A stretch of DNA of 64,000 nucleotides, taken from assembly GCA_943736015.1 (NCBI GenBank), contig OX031063.1:5995001-6059000 (forward strand), given 5' to 3'. Shown here piece after piece: positions 1 to 12,130 of the stretch (the first letter of the stretch is position 1; every line of letters begins with the position of its first letter). Under the pieces are notes generated by a model, which was given only the letters and a program-made list of their open reading frames with translations, was not told the origin of the DNA and ran no database searches. This DNA comes from Tridacna crocea (lineage: Eukaryota; Mollusca; Bivalvia; Cardiida; Cardiidae). The translations under genes were made by a program, and so were the position numbers.

Positions 1-332
1 AATCTGGAATCATGATAACATAAGTCACATCATGGTTTTACTTATGTCAGTAAACCATACACAGCAAACAAAAAAGCACTTTAAGATTGAAATGAAAATT
101 CAACCTATTGTTTCACACTATTGAATCAAGACATTTGCATATTCAATGATCTTACCAAGGAACATCCTATACATTGTACAGTAAATCATAAAGATGGCAT
201 ATGCAAGCTAATGTCTCATTTCAATCATATTACACAATGCAAAACAATTTCAAAAACACAACACAAATCACACATTTATAACCTAACCAAACCTGGTTAA
301 ACAATGAAGACAGATTAACAATAATTCTTTAC

Positions 333-533
333 CTTGACTATTTACTGCAGCTCTATTTGCACTATTGACTTGTATACTAGCCGCCTGTTTTCCGTTGTAG
401 GGTAACCCTAAAGCAGCGTAGGCTTTCTGAAGCTGGGCATCATTCATGCCTGGTGGAACTGCTGGTGGTCCGCCAGTGTTGACAGGAGGCTGCGGACCTG
501 TAGCTGTGGCTGTATTGGACTGTGGTTGAACAG
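333..533 (-). CDS. CREBBP: CBP exon 6: linker with the AYAALGLPY motif
   Basis: A 201-base exon (residues 460-526) with a GTTTCTAG acceptor and a CAAG|GTAAAG donor. The Pro/Thr/Gly-rich start leads to LQKAYAALGLPYNGKQ, which matches the conserved segment just before the KIX domain of CBP/p300 (QRAYAALGLPY in vertebrates). It leaves in phase 1, so the next exon, beyond base 1, must supply two bases first. Confidence 0.93.
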
Positions 534-1002
534 CTAGAAACAAAAAAATGTTGTGTGACATTACCTGTTCAGGTTAAGTCTATAATGCATAACAACAGTT
601 TAGAGTCATATTGAAAGCTTTAATTTTGAAAGCAACAAATTTTTTGTGCTCAAGCAATGAGATATATCTCTGCAAGAATGAAAACATATTGTTGTACTGC
701 GATCTGACTGGATAATATGGCTGAACATATCGTATACACTGGTAAAACCAAGGTAAAAGCAGTCTCCCTTTCGAAAGCCCATCAACACAACATCCAAAAT
801 TGCGGCGTCAATCAAGATTAGCATTAGCATTGTGTGCCAACATGCAACTTTCAGCATGTATTACTGAGATTTTAGTGACATCACTCAGAAAGGAAATTCT
901 ACTTCGTGAATGACTCAAATTTTTTAAACCAAAAACCATGTTAAAATTTGCTAACAAACCTTGGAATGGTAAAACTTTGCAGTATAATAAGTTTCTTGTC
1001 TA

Positions 1003-1130
1003 GTCAGGGGGCAGGAGACTTGGAAACTTCTTCACAGCTGTGGTGAATCATGTCGCCCCGCTACGAAGGCAAGGTGGCAACATGATTCACCATAGCCATA
1101 AACAAGTTTTCAAGTCTCCTGCCACCTGAC
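1003..1130. repeat. 128-nt foldback in CBP intron 5
   Basis: GTCAGGGGGCAGGAGACTTG pairs with CAAGTCTCCTGCCACCTGAC. GGTGAATCATGTCGCC pairs with GGTGGCAACATGATTCACC. The stem has ~55 pairs with bulges. Single copy in this window. Confidence 0.8.
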
Positions 1131-1378
1131 TGTACAACAAATAATGTATGCTGTGTGTATATTCTGCATCTACTACGCTGTAACCAAAGCTTTCTACTGT
1201 CTGGGCAAAAAAGAAAACTCCACATATTGTTAATGAAACAGAAGTCCACAAGTTTCAGGATAGTTCAGATTGAAATGTTCTGAAGTTTGCTTTGTGGCAA
1301 TGGCATTAGAATACCTGCAAACATAATGAAACGTTATAGTTGAATACTTTTAATTTGGGTAACTTCAAACACACTTAC

Positions 1379-1495
1379 CTCCTGGCTGTTTCTGTCTATC
1401 TGATGCATGCTTTAAAGGCAGGCAAACTGGACAATCTTGACGGGTACAGTTCTTCCAGTGGGTAATGATCTGCCTTGACGATGCACAGTGGGCCA
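1379..1495 (-). CDS. CREBBP: CBP exon 5: end of TAZ1
   Basis: A 117-base exon (residues 421-459) with a TTTCAG acceptor and a GGAG|GTAAGTG donor. It encodes [19 protein letters not shown] and then [20 protein letters not shown]. This supplies Cys424 of zinc site 2 and His433, Cys437, Cys442 and Cys445 of site 3, so all twelve TAZ1 ligands are present. The sequence is nearly invariant among animals. Phase is 1 in and 1 out. Confidence 0.97.
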
Positions 1496-2022
1496 CTGAA
1501 ATATACAAAACACTGACTTGAGGTTGGTTCTTTAATACATTTATACACATTTTCCAAAGTATTTCAGTCTAAACAATAAATTGCTTAAGTTTCATAAATG
1601 CCGCTATTGGCCGTCATCCACATTCAAACAAATTGACCAAACTTTTTCCTACAACTGAAAATGCTGTTCACTGGTCTAATAAACAAATTATGTAACAGAC
1701 ATGACTTGACAAGCAGAGGTATAGATCAAAAGACCAGACTCCTCATTCTATGCACCCTGATCTTCATCAATGCATCCACAAACACCTGTTTCTGTAAAAG
1801 GCATAGACATTCTTAATCTGGAAACTACTCCTTCCTTTCTGAATATTCTTCATCAAAATTAAACATATTAGTAATTACAATATTAAACAGAAAACTCAGT
1901 TCATGAAATTTCATATTTTTGAAATTGTATGTATTAAAAGTGACAGCAATCACAATTTTTTCCCTAATTATTCTATTACAGAGAAAGTGATATTTGTGTC
2001 TCAAAAAAGAAAATAACGATAC

Positions 2023-2281
2023 CTTGACAAGATTTGCCTGCATTACAGCTTGTCATGTGATTCAGCACATTTTTCATGGTTCTACAATGAGGCAGGGCGC
2101 AGGCCTCCCCGTTGTTCTGTTCCCGCCTCTGACATTTGTGGGCGTGTAGCAGCAACACTAGTTGTTGTTGTATCAGTTTTCTCTTCTCAGGGTCTGCTGT
2201 TGGGGGCTGCGGCTGTGCACCCTGTACTTGACCCGTCGGTGCACCAGGCACACTGTGGGGCATTTGCTGATTTTGTGGCAA
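2023..2281 (-). CDS. CREBBP: CBP exon 4: first two-thirds of the TAZ1 zinc domain
   Basis: A 259-base exon (residues 335-420) with a CTTTTCAG acceptor and a CAAG|GTATCG donor. The [21 protein letters not shown] helix opens TAZ1, the module that binds transactivation domains such as those of HIF-1alpha, CITED2 and STAT2. The zinc ligands of site 1 are His380, Cys384, Cys395 and Cys400. Site 2 starts with His409, Cys413 and Cys419 and finishes in the next exon (Cys424). The loop between the second and third ligands of site 1 is two residues shorter than in human CBP. It splices in phase 1 to exon 5, rebuilding the conserved CQVAHC sequence. Confidence 0.97.
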
Positions 2282-2419
2282 CTGAAAAGCACAAGTTTTC
2301 AATTAGGTAACCATAACTTTGCAACTTGTCACAGGACATCAAAGTTCAGATTGTCAATGTCGAAAAAATTAGTAAGATACACCTAGCTCCTAATTATAGT
2401 TTGTAATGGAATGAGTATT

Positions 2420-2690
2420 TTACCCTTTACCACATAAGACCGAGTTTTAAACAAGCTGAGAAAAATAGCATTTAAAAACATTGAGAGAAAAGGAGAAATT
2501 GCCGGTAACCAGTATTGTCTCCTTTCCCACAATGTTTTCTGCTTTTCATAGAAAATCTTGCTGTAAGAAGCGGTTTAGATGCTGAGTACCAATTTTTGTT
2601 TTTAATCCTTTTTTCTCCACAATTATTCCACAGCTTTTCCATGTAAGTCAAACATTGAATCATTTGCTTAACCCTTTACCAAATGACAGA
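2420..2690. mobile_element. Decayed P1 MITE pieces
   Basis: ACCCTTTACCACATAAGACC, GAAATTGCCGGTAACCAG and TCCTTTCCCACAATGTTTTC remain. A second left end (TTAACCCTTTACCAAATGAC) starts near 2669. Confidence 0.6.
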
Positions 2691-2708
2691 ACTTTAGACA
2701 GTTCCATT

Positions 2709-2937
2709 TTAACCCTTTACTCTACAGATACTCATTTCCACGCATTGCTTGTAGGAGCCTTTGGAAAACATTGTGGCAAACGGTGAAACTGCTCGTCAAG
2801 ACCAGTTTCATCTTTTGCCACAATGTTTTCTATGCTATCAAAAGGTGTCATATACGCATAAGAAACAGCTTCATCCTTGCTGTTATTTAGGGTCAATTAC
2901 AGATGCCATAGAAATGCCTTATGGGGTAAAGGGTTAA
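2709..2937. mobile_element. P2 TTAA MITE (CBP intron 3)
   Basis: 229 bp between TTAACCCTTTAC and GGGGTAAAGGGTTAA. P2 differs from P1 by its central hairpin (GGTGAAATTGCTCGTCA/..GAGCAATTTCACC type, decayed here) and by arms with CCTTATGGGGTAAAGG and GATGAAGC. Confidence 0.85.
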
Positions 2938-3093
2938 AAGTAATTGCAGATGGCATAACAAATATGATTCATCATTCGGATTCCTGTTTGAAACAGTAGA
3001 AAAACATTTTGGGAAAAGGAGGAAATGATTGCTATCAGGAAATTCTGGTCTTCTTACAATTTTTTTCAAAAGCCCTCTTCTTCATGGCCCTTA

Positions 3094-3319
3094 TTTCTTT
3101 ACCACACAATCCCGACTTTTAACAACTCTGAGAAAGGAGTCTGTTGAAAACATTGTGGGAAAAGGAGAAAATGCTTGTAACCAGCATATTCTCCTTTTCC
3201 CACAATGTTTTCTACCCTGATGGTAACAATTTTCAACTTTTGAGTTGCATTTATTTTGTTGTCTGCAAATGCTTTCAATTTGGACCAGTCTACAATTTTC
3301 TCATGTGGTAAAGAGTTAA
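3094..3319. mobile_element. P1 TTAA MITE
   Basis: CTTTACCACACAATCCCGAC to TGTGGTAAAGAGTTAA. The hairpin ACATTGTGGGAAAAGGAG is intact. A decayed relative precedes it at 2980-3080. Confidence 0.8.
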
Positions 3320-3369
3320 AACTTGGACTTGTATGGATACAGCAATGCAAAAGCACAGTCATTTATTTA

Positions 3370-3600
3370 GAAAGTGTTCACCAGATTGCAAATAAATGTG
3401 ATCAATCACGTAAAAAGGGACCTTCTGGGAACTGCGAAAAGTGTCAACACTGGTCAGACTGCATGAATTGCCCTGGCTGACCAGGGTTGACACTTTTCGC
3501 TTTAATGACATTTTCTGTATGGAAAGTAGTCATTGTTCCTTGTTATACAATCATTTATGAATTATCAACTTAAATTGACCTGCACTGAGTCACATAATAC
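3370..3600. repeat. Hairpin repeat, GCGAAAAGTGTCAACACTGG
   Basis: Arms GCGAAAAGTGTCAACACTGGTC and its near-inverse (TGACCAGGGTTGACACTTTTCGC) form a ~75-nt foldback. The flank TATGAATTATCAACTTAAA is shared with the copy at 43876. Confidence 0.65.
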
Positions 3601-4417
3601 AAAAGTAATATTTAACATGATAGAGACATAGAAACTGACAGTTTTTAAGAAATACAAACACCATTTCTACACACTAAAATGACAAGTCTAAGAATCTATG
3701 GAAAACTTTTAAAAAATTGCATTTACTTCTACAAATGAATTTTTATAGAAAAACAAACTAGTTCTAATCAAAACCATGTACCAAAAAGAATAAATATCCG
3801 TCATCTATAAATGCTTCATTTAGGGCAAGTCTAGATACAGTATTTTGCATAAATTTTGGGACAGTAAAAAATACTTGTTTTCATGTCCCAATACTTAGGT
3901 CTACAAAAATTATCATTTTGTTGGCTGTCCCAAAACTTATGGTCAGACAACACAAGCTGTCATACCTTAAGTCACTGATTGCTAACCAGTCGAATAACGC
4001 TGATCTTAAGATACTGTTAGGTCAATGATTTCAACAAACCTAAAATCATTTGCAAGTTAGTCTATCTTACGACATATTGGAATTCTAGCGGTCAATGGTC
4101 AATTTGTGCACTAAGAATTTAAACCTTCATCTCTTCTCATCTTTTTCGTTGACGATTTACTTATCACTCATTATTCTTATCTGTGTCATGAGTTCGCAAT
4201 GAGGATTGTTATTTTGCATTTGTAGATAAATTCACCACACATTTTACCTGCTTGTGTGACATGAACGACATAAATTCCACTTTGACAAGTACCTGCTCGG
4301 CCTGTTCTTGGTTAGTAAAATATGCTTGTTAGTTGTTACAAGTGTTTTCTTTTTTTTTTTCATGATGTTTTCAAAAGCCTCATTCTCTAGGATTACTGAT
4401 GGATTGATTGATTGGTG
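3600..4417. other. CBP intron 3, no feature seen
   Basis: AT-rich intronic sequence with no exon, repeat boundary or RNA gene that I can support. Confidence 0.6.
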
Positions 4418-4964
4418 TTAAAGGTGGCCCTTCAGATTTTGGGACGAAAATTTTACAAAAGTGCAAAAAAATAATCCTTTTACTCCCAAAGCCTTTTAAT
4501 TTTCATTCATAAAACCCCTGTAGTCGAAAACCGTCCGACAACACAAGAAATTAGAGATTTACTACAGCCCAAGTTGACATCAATGGGAGACACATTCTAC
4601 TTTAAGATGATCAATTCCCTCATTTACTTACAGGAATACACAGAAGAAGCTTCAAACATGGCGTCCGAAGAAGACATTATGGAAAATAACTATTACATAT
4701 TTGTTATGATAGGGAATTTAAGCGTTATGAGTCATGTGCCAGTCACTTGACATTCCCACAATGCTTTATTGATTTTTCGCACGAAATCTAAAAATAGCTT
4801 AAGAGGCTATGTAGCCTTTTAAGGGAATATCAAAAAAAAAATTTTTTTGTAATTTTATGAATCTTAATTGTTGATGATTTGTATTATTTTTTCATACGAA
4901 TTTCAGTGATATATCTATTTTTTTAACTTGGTGAGATGTAAAAATTCTAAATACCCACCTTTAA
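4418..4964 (+). mobile_element. 547-bp TTAA element (L547), uninterrupted copy
   Basis: Ends are TTAAAGGTGGCCC and, at the right, TACCCACCTTTAA. The inverted terminal AAAGGTGG lies next to TTAA. Non-coding. Other copies at 24146, 37643 and 52147 share blocks such as CCTTCAGATTTTGGGAC, AACCCCTGTAGTCGAAAACC and ATTTCAGTGATATAT. Confidence 0.75.
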
Positions 4965-4982
4965 CTTATTTCTTCTACATTA

Positions 4983-6322
4983 CAGTGGAGCTCCGTTATA
5001 ACGCTGTCGGTGGGAGCCATGGTTGTCAACAGCGTTATATCCGGGGTTACGCTTATAACGCTGATCCCCCCCCCCCCCAACACACACACACACTACCCGC
5101 AGCCCATCCGCCAATCATTGCCAGACTACAGAACTATGGCTTATTAATTACAGTTTATCGCAAATTTATTCTGACAAAAATGAAATAGCAATGTTCCAAA
5201 TACTAAAACTAAGACATGCCTATTTACGTTTAAACATTATTAATAGGACATTGAACAATTTAAGATTCTTTTCTACGTAACGCCTGAACTATTCCCAGTT
5301 AGTTTCTGTCATCAAATAATGTTACAACTATGTAAAAGAGCTTATTTTACCTTTAGGACCGTTTCTTTTAGCATTATTCAGCCGCTGTTTTGCTAAATTA
5401 CTGCAAGATTCATTCCAAAATTAAATTAAACGGTATCGTTTTGGATTGCAGACGGTGCCGCCGCCATGTTTTTTTAATCATGCTGACGATTGCATAACGA
5501 ACCCTAATCGGCAATGACGAAAGAAATCTCTCATATAATCAAACGAGATAAGACCCCGTACATGTTGAGAGTCACAGGGGAATTTAACCTACTATCCGTA
5601 AAGAAATCACATCAGTCGTTTATCCACACAATTTTTGCAGTAAAGTTTGCATTAGTGGTACATGTATGACGTAACACACCAATAATGCAAAGCGAAAGGG
5701 TTGTAAGTGCAATTGTTTGTCATACACACTTAAACCGTTTCGCCTGAAAAATTTACACCTGGCTATGGGCTGACCTCCATTCAAAACTATGCAATCACGC
5801 AATAAGCCAGTATCTCTGTTGCTTTATATTTTCTGATACAACCCTTCTGCGTATCGTAATGATTGTTGCAAGAGTACCACAGTCGTGTCACGTGCACGTT
5901 GTGTAGTCGGTAGAAAGAGAGTAATTCGGCTATTTTCTGATATCGCCGTTACGATCTACATGCAGACAGACATATTGACGTGAAGTTTGTATAATGCAAG
6001 ATTGTTTGCAAAGACAATTATGGGACGAGGGCCTTTTGTTACCTACTGTGCGTGTATTTGTCAAAGTAATTGTGCAAAGCCATAGGTGATAAATGTAATC
6101 AACAAGGTAAAGGTGTGAAAAATTGTCACATTATGTGTACGGTATCGATTTTTTTTTTACCGAGAGGTCTGTTTTTTTTACATCGAATATTCTTGTGAGA
6201 GCAACGGTGGATTCGGATCAGACTCGAAAATGGTCAACCCCTGAAATTTTGGGAGCCAAAGGACACCCGCGTTATAACGGAATCAGCGCTATAGCGCACT
6301 TCGTTATAACGGGGTTCCACTG
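4983..6322. mobile_element. pogo/Tigger-like non-autonomous element, 1.34 kb
   Basis: TA, then CAGTGGAGCTCCGTTATAACG on the left and CGTTATAACGGGGTTCCACTG then TA on the right. The CAGTGGAACCCCGTTATAAC type of TIR with a TA target is characteristic of pogo/Tigger elements. No transposase frame survives. A 13-base C run followed by (CA)n sits near the left end. Confidence 0.75.
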
Positions 6323-6676
6323 TATTTCAGTTACACCTCTGCTTTTCTGGGATTTCCAGTACCAGTACTTTGCAATATATTCTTCCCCAGTCACTAGCTG
6401 CTTTCCCACATAACCACTGCCAAAAACCCTCTATCATTTATATTCATTACCAAAAGAAAAGAACCCTTTTCCGATGACTATCATCAACCCTACAGATTCA
6501 AACTTCTGACCACTGTTCACAAGTCTTGTACGCTATAGACTGTGCTACAGAAGCTCAGCTCCTTAGCATCATAAAACAAGTGATTCTGTATAAAACTGAT
6601 TATCCATGGATTACCAGGATGTCCGGGGAGTCATTCGCTAAAAATATTTTTTCCCAAAAGGCTAAAATTTCACCCT

Positions 6677-6890
6677 TACCCCTTTACAACTTCCCAAACA
6701 ATGCCAACTTTTAAGGACCCTGAGACAGAGGCCTTTTGAAAACATTGTTGGAAAAGGAGAAAATGCTGTTAACCAGCATTTTTCCCTTTTCGCAAAATGT
6801 TTTCTACCCTTCCCCTCGAAAAATTTCTAATTTTGAGTTATACTTATGTTGCTTCTACAATTTGGTCCTTTAAATGAAGAGTGGAAGCCC
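6677..6890. mobile_element. P1 MITE, right end decayed
   Basis: CCCCTTTACAACTTCCC, then AAAACATTGTTGGAAAAGG and the GAAAATGCTGTTAACCAGCA centre. No right TTAA. Confidence 0.7.
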
Positions 6891-7036
6891 TTTTAATTAC
6901 TATAGATTCCTTTGCCACGGGCATTACAAAGGTCGGACAGCACAAAATATGCAGCCTGATCTCTGATCTGCATTGTCTAGACATTTTGCACAAAAGCAAC
7001 TGTGGATATGCCCATTTCTGAGAAACTTTCTAGACT

Positions 7037-7265
7037 TTAACTCTTTACCACACAATCCCGACTTTTAATGACCCTGAGAAAGAAGCCTTTTGAAAACGCT
7101 GTAGGAAAAGGAAAATTTGCTGGTAAACAGCATTTTCTCCTTTTCCAACAATGTTTTCTACGCTTCCCACGACGAATTTCAATTTTCGAGCCATACTTAG
7201 TTTGTCGTCTGCAAATGCTTTCAATTTGGACTGGTCTATATTTTTGTTGCTTGGTAAAGGGTTAA
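7037..7265. mobile_element. P1 TTAA MITE, intact
   Basis: 229 bp from TTAACTCTTTACCACACAAT to TTGGTAAAGGGTTAA. The hairpin has a few mismatches. Confidence 0.88.
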
Positions 7266-7932
7266 GTGTTTGTTGTGTTTATTTGGCCCTTTTATATTGG
7301 TAGTCAGTGCACTTATTCAGCTTTTCTGCAGTTTCTTTTACCAGTTATTATCCAAGTTTTCTTTCCGGGTCAATGCGTACATTTTCTACAGCTACGAAAC
7401 AATGTTCAGTGGATAACAGGAATGAATCAATTCTTAGAAAGAATTTCGCCTATATGGAAATTGAACCTGCAACCTTGGGAGTTTAAGCTTCTTATGTTAC
7501 CGAGCTATGAGGCCTAGCATCGTAGCATGATACTAGCATCAATCAATTGTTGCTGGAAGAATTTCCAGGTAGGGTCCAAATATTTCACTTGTCCTGTAGA
7601 ATAAGTGACTTTTAATAGTGATTATTCTAGACAAGGCAAAAGGGCAGGGAGGCAGGAAAAAGGGGCAGGGAGGCTAGAAAAAGGGGCAGGGAGGAACACT
7701 GCCTTGTTGAATGACTTCTCAGTCATATCAGATAAAGGCAAAACAGTGTCTTTTACTCTTTTCAAAACAAGTTCTAACTATAACTTTAGATATGAATTGC
7801 ATATTAAAGAAAAGAATAAGAAAGGATTCTTATCATAATCAACTCATAGACTCAAAGCAACACAATCTGACTATACAGGTTTTAATTGCCATGTAATTTA
7901 TGATCCCATGATGCACTGTCACACTTAGCTTT

Positions 7933-8283
7933 AATGTAGTAGACCTGTAACACTTCCGGTGTAGCATGGAATAAAAGTTCTTTATAGTTGATAAATATGG
8001 TTTTATACAGATAAAATACTTTTGCATGTCTTTGAATGACTAGAAATGCCTTTGCTGTCTATCTTAAAAACAGTTTTTAGTACTTTTGTTAGTTTTCAGA
8101 AAAGGGAGGTAATTATTAATTTGCTTTGTAATGAGAATACAATGGTCTTGGATTTATAAATGATAATTCTAGGAAGGAAAAAAAGGAAAAAGTGGCTGGG
8201 TTAAAGTAGTAAAATAATACTCATTTTAGCAAATTTTGTAGGATAATAATAAAGTTGTTTTCTATTACAGGTCCACTACCTAA
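7933..8283. mobile_element. Relative of the 379-bp TTAA element
   Basis: GTAGTAGACCTGTAACACTTCCGGTG near the left and TTACAGGTCCACTAC at the right are inverse-related and match the ends of the 23629 element. It also shares GGGAGGTAATTATTA. The TTAA ends have decayed. Confidence 0.55.
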
Positions 8284-8905
8284 TTTCTAGTCAGATAAAA
8301 AAAAATGTCCAGAGTAATTATAAAAAGAAAACTTCTCAGTTGTTTTGAGAAAGGACAATAATTTTGATCAACAAATATCAAAAGGACTTAATTATAACAT
8401 AGAAAGAATTACAAAATGTGTAGGCCTGCCTACTACTGCATAGCCATTCTATAAATAGACTGCTAAAAATAGAACTCTGCAATGCAGATTTTGCTTTAAA
8501 AAAATGCCGATGCTTGGATAGCAAACATCGAGTATTTTCAAGATAGTTAGCAACTTTAGTTTACCATCCATACTTGAAATTTATGCAAAAAATAGACGAA
8601 ATGATAATCTCCAGTTGCAAGAAGAATTAATTCAGCTTTATTTTAGAACTATTCAAGTATTGATAAATATCACTGATTGTGTGACGTCATTTAACACAAC
8701 TATTAGCAGACGCTAAAGTACCTGTAGGTGGAAAAAAGTCAAGGTTTCGAGGGATAAAGGGATGATTTAGCAAGTTAGTGATATAGAAGGATTATAACAC
8801 CCTGCTGTCCTGTCTTAAATGACGAAGTTGATAAAGGACAATTAGTGTCACCCTTGGTCTAAGATTGGCTGTATTTCATGAATATAGTCGGGTCGGAAGA
8901 AATTT
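8284..8905. other. CBP intron 3, unique-looking stretch with one CRE
   Basis: No exon or repeat end. The perfect palindromic CRE octamer TGACGTCA lies at 8692-8699. Confidence 0.45.
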
Positions 8906-9564
8906 ATGGCGAACTTTTGTGACTGTGCAAGTTTGACGAGACGGAGCCGAGACCCTGAAGGTGAGTTTTTTGCCCATGTAGCCCATGTAGCCCTGTGGTT
9001 TGTTCTGAAACCAGAACAATACACAGACAAGTTTAGTATGTATATGATAAGGGCAACAGGGCGGGTGTTCGAGGGCACAAGGGCGGAGTGAAAAAGGGGC
9101 AGGGCGGCGCGCCCTGCTATTCCGCTCTAGAATAAACACTATTTAAAAAAGAACACTTGTCCTGCTTTGATCCTCACTTGTCTGACGAAAAAAGGATTCT
9201 AATATTTGACTCTTGACGTTTTTTTTTTTTTCAGACGAAACGGAAAAGTTATAACAACCCTTAAATAACAGGCTTTAAAAACCAGTCCCAGTTATCAAGT
9301 CTAGAAACAGAAATTAATAAAGCCAAAGCAACACTTTTTTTAACCGGTTTCGAGGCAGTATTTGCGTTAATATTAACATTGTTCATTTTAATAAGTTGCA
9401 GAGTTGTTCATATTGAATTAGGTCCTCCCAAAGCATATTATGAGATTTTTGTTTGAAATGAAAGGTCCTGGGCTATATCATCAGGCCGACTTGAAACTGG
9501 TCTTTATTCAGGAGTGGGGAACTATCTTGATCTACATTGTCCGCAAAAGGTCCTTTAGTCGCCC

Positions 9565-9791
9565 TTAACTCTTTACCACACAATCCCGACTTTTAATGAC
9601 CCTGAGAAAGAAGCCTTTTGAAAACATAGTGGGAAAAGGGGAAAATGCTGGTAACAAGCATTTTCTCCTCTTCCCAAGTGTTTTCTACCCTTCACAGAAC
9701 AAATTTCTATTTTTTAGTCACTTTTATTTTGTCATCTGAAAATGCTTTCAATTTGGATCAGTCTAAAATTTCTTGTGTGGTGAAGAGTTAA
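9565..9791. mobile_element. P1 TTAA MITE, intact ends
   Basis: TTAACTCTTTACCACACAAT to GTGTGGTGAAGAGTTAA, 227 bp. Confidence 0.88.
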
Positions 9792-9865
9792 GATTCAAGG
9801 TCAAGATTATTACCAAAACAAAATCATACTCCTAAGCATACAACAAAATTTTGGAGATCTCAAGG

Positions 9866-10094
9866 TATAACCCTTTACCACATGACAAAATTCAAGACCT
9901 TTCCAAATCCAAAGCATATGCATGTGCAAAATTTAACATTTGTGAAATTGTGGAAGATGTTGGATAAGGGTAAAAAACATTGTTGGAAAATCAGAAAACT
10001 TTGGTTACCATCATTTTCTCCTTTTCCCACAATGTTTTCAAAAAATCTGTTTCTCAAGGTGGTTAAAAGTCAGAATTGTGTGGGAAAGGGTTAG
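9866..10094. mobile_element. P1 MITE, inverse orientation
   Basis: TAACCCTTTACCACATGAC to GTGTGGGAAAGGGTTAG. Both hairpin arms are degenerate. Confidence 0.75.
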
Positions 10095-10114
10095 AGTTTG
10101 AGTATTTGAAGGTG

Positions 10115-10980
10115 AACAAGAGAGCCATGATGGCCCTGTATCGCTCCACTGGTTAATAAAGAGAAACACTGCAAGCCAAACATTACAATACTTGGCCAAT
10201 TAATTTCAAACTTGAAGACTTAATTTTTTTTTCTATTAAATCCTACGAGAAAGTTACGACCCCCTGGCAAATTTAGTAACCTCAGGTATTATTAAAGTTA
10301 GTAACGAGAGGGTTTATAAAGTTTTCACCACAAAAGCCCATGTAAAACTTGTGACCTATGGTGTGGGGACAAACTTGACCCCAAAATTGTAATTTGAGCC
10401 CTCTTGGTAGAGGCCCACTAGGTAAAGCTACATGCACAACTTGGTAGTCTTAGGCCTTATGGCAAAGTAAAAGTAGATTATTAAAGCCCATGTATAACTT
10501 GTGACCCAAAGAACGAGGCTAACTTTGACCTTGGAAGTTAGGGAACTCTTAGCAGATGCCCACTTGATAAAGATATATGCCAAATTTGGTAGCCCTAGGC
10601 CCTATGGCTAGGTACCAGAAGGATTTTAAAGTTTTCCCTATATGTGACCCATGAGGCAGGGCCAATTTCGACCCCCAGGCTACTATTTGATATAACATAG
10701 TAGATGTCTACCAGATAAAGCTACATGCCAAATTTGGAAGCCCTAGCCCTTAATGTTTTTGAAAACAACATTTTCAAAGATTTTCAATATTTTTCATTCT
10801 GTTTCGTTGCCATAGCAAGCACAGCTTTTAAAGGAATCAGTTTCTTTTCAGAAATTCTGAAGAGGACCATTTCTCCTTCCAAAGAAGATGTTTGAAATAA
10901 AAGATAAGGACACACATACTGACGCACAACAGACACTTGGCCATGACATAAGCCCGCTGGCCTTAGGCCAGTGAAGCTAA
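10115..10980 (+). mobile_element. Helitron-like element in CBP intron 3
   Basis: The 5' end is GAGCCATGATGGCCCTGTAT with GCTCCACTGG. The 3' end is the CGCTGGCC-TTA-GGCCAGTG hairpin and AAGCTAA. Three loose ~150-bp units (AACTTGTGACC, AAATTTGGTAGCCCTAGGCC) fill the core. It is antisense to CBP. Confidence 0.65.
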
Positions 10981-11332
10981 AAAACAACAGTTGTTACTAT
11001 AGGTTGCTGCCAGCCAAATATCTTTTAAGTGGGAAAAATTTTTGTTGGTTAGAATGCGGGTTCAGTCGACTAACCTGATCACAGTGATCTGGTCTTTGGT
11101 TGTGCCTTTTTTTAGTATTTTTTAAGACGTATATTGTATTATCTATGATCAACAGATACCTATATCTACAATTTGTACCACTGATATAGGTCTGGATCTA
11201 AGTTTTAAGTCTCAGTTCCTAAAATATTTATGACACTCCCATTACATTAAAGTATTGAAAAGTCAAAAGTCAGCAACAAATTCCTGTGCTTGTAGATTGA
11301 TGAATGATTTTATGTTTCATAAATTACATGTA

Positions 11333-11550
11333 CCCCTTTACCACAAAATGACAACTTCTTACAACCCTGAGATTGAAGCTTTTTGAAAACATTGTGGGAA
11401 AAGGAGAAAATGCTGGTAACCAGCATTTTCTTCTTTTCCCACAATATTTTCTACCCTTCCCATAGCAAATTTTAACTTTTCAGTCACATTTGTCATCTGC
11501 AAATGCTTTCAATTTGTATTCTATCTAGGCTTACCGCTTTACCAGTTGAG
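11333..11550. mobile_element. P1 MITE
   Basis: CCCTTTACCACAAAATGAC, a near-perfect central hairpin, and a right end blurred near CCGCTTTACCAG. Further P1 terminal fragments continue to 11630. Confidence 0.75.
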
Positions 11551-11702
11551 AATATCATAGACTGGTTCAAATTGAAAGCATGCAGTCGGGAATGTTTAGT
11601 ATAGGGTTAACTCTATACAAGGCAAAAAAAATATTAGACTGGTTTCTATTGAAAGTAATTGAATGATGACAAACAAAATTCAAATTTAGTATAATTCCAC
11701 TT

Positions 11703-11935
11703 TTAACCCTTTACCAGATGATAAAATGTTAGCCTTGTCCGAAATGAAAGCATTTGCAGAGGACGATTTTAATGTACAGCTCTAAAATTGTTGTAATTTT
11801 TCTTTACTAGGAAAGAAAACATTGTAGGAAAAGGAGAAAATGCTGGTTACCAGCATTTTCTCTTTTTTCTACATTGTTTTAAAAAGCCTTCTTCTTTCAG
11901 GGTGACCAAGTTGGGCTTGTGTGGTAAAGAGTTAA
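11703..11935. mobile_element. P1 TTAA MITE, intact ends
   Basis: TTAACCCTTTACCAGATG to TGTGGTAAAGAGTTAA. A half copy follows to 12065. Confidence 0.85.
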
Positions 11936-12130
11936 AGAGTTGAAAACAATAGGGAAATGCCAGATACTACGACTGGAGGGCATTTTCTCCTTAGCCCACA
12001 ATGTTTTTTTTTTCTGGAAAGCTTTCTTTGGGTAGTAAAAATATGGGGTTGTTTGGTTAAGTGAAGATAATCAGTCCATTTTGTCCTCTTTCTATGACCG
12101 AAACCAATCTGCCTTGACTCCTTTTTGAAG

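Noticed and set aside
606..857. 83-residue minus-strand frame in CBP intron 5
   Set aside because: Exons 5 and 6 splice in phase across it and it has no similarity to CBP. Intronic noise.
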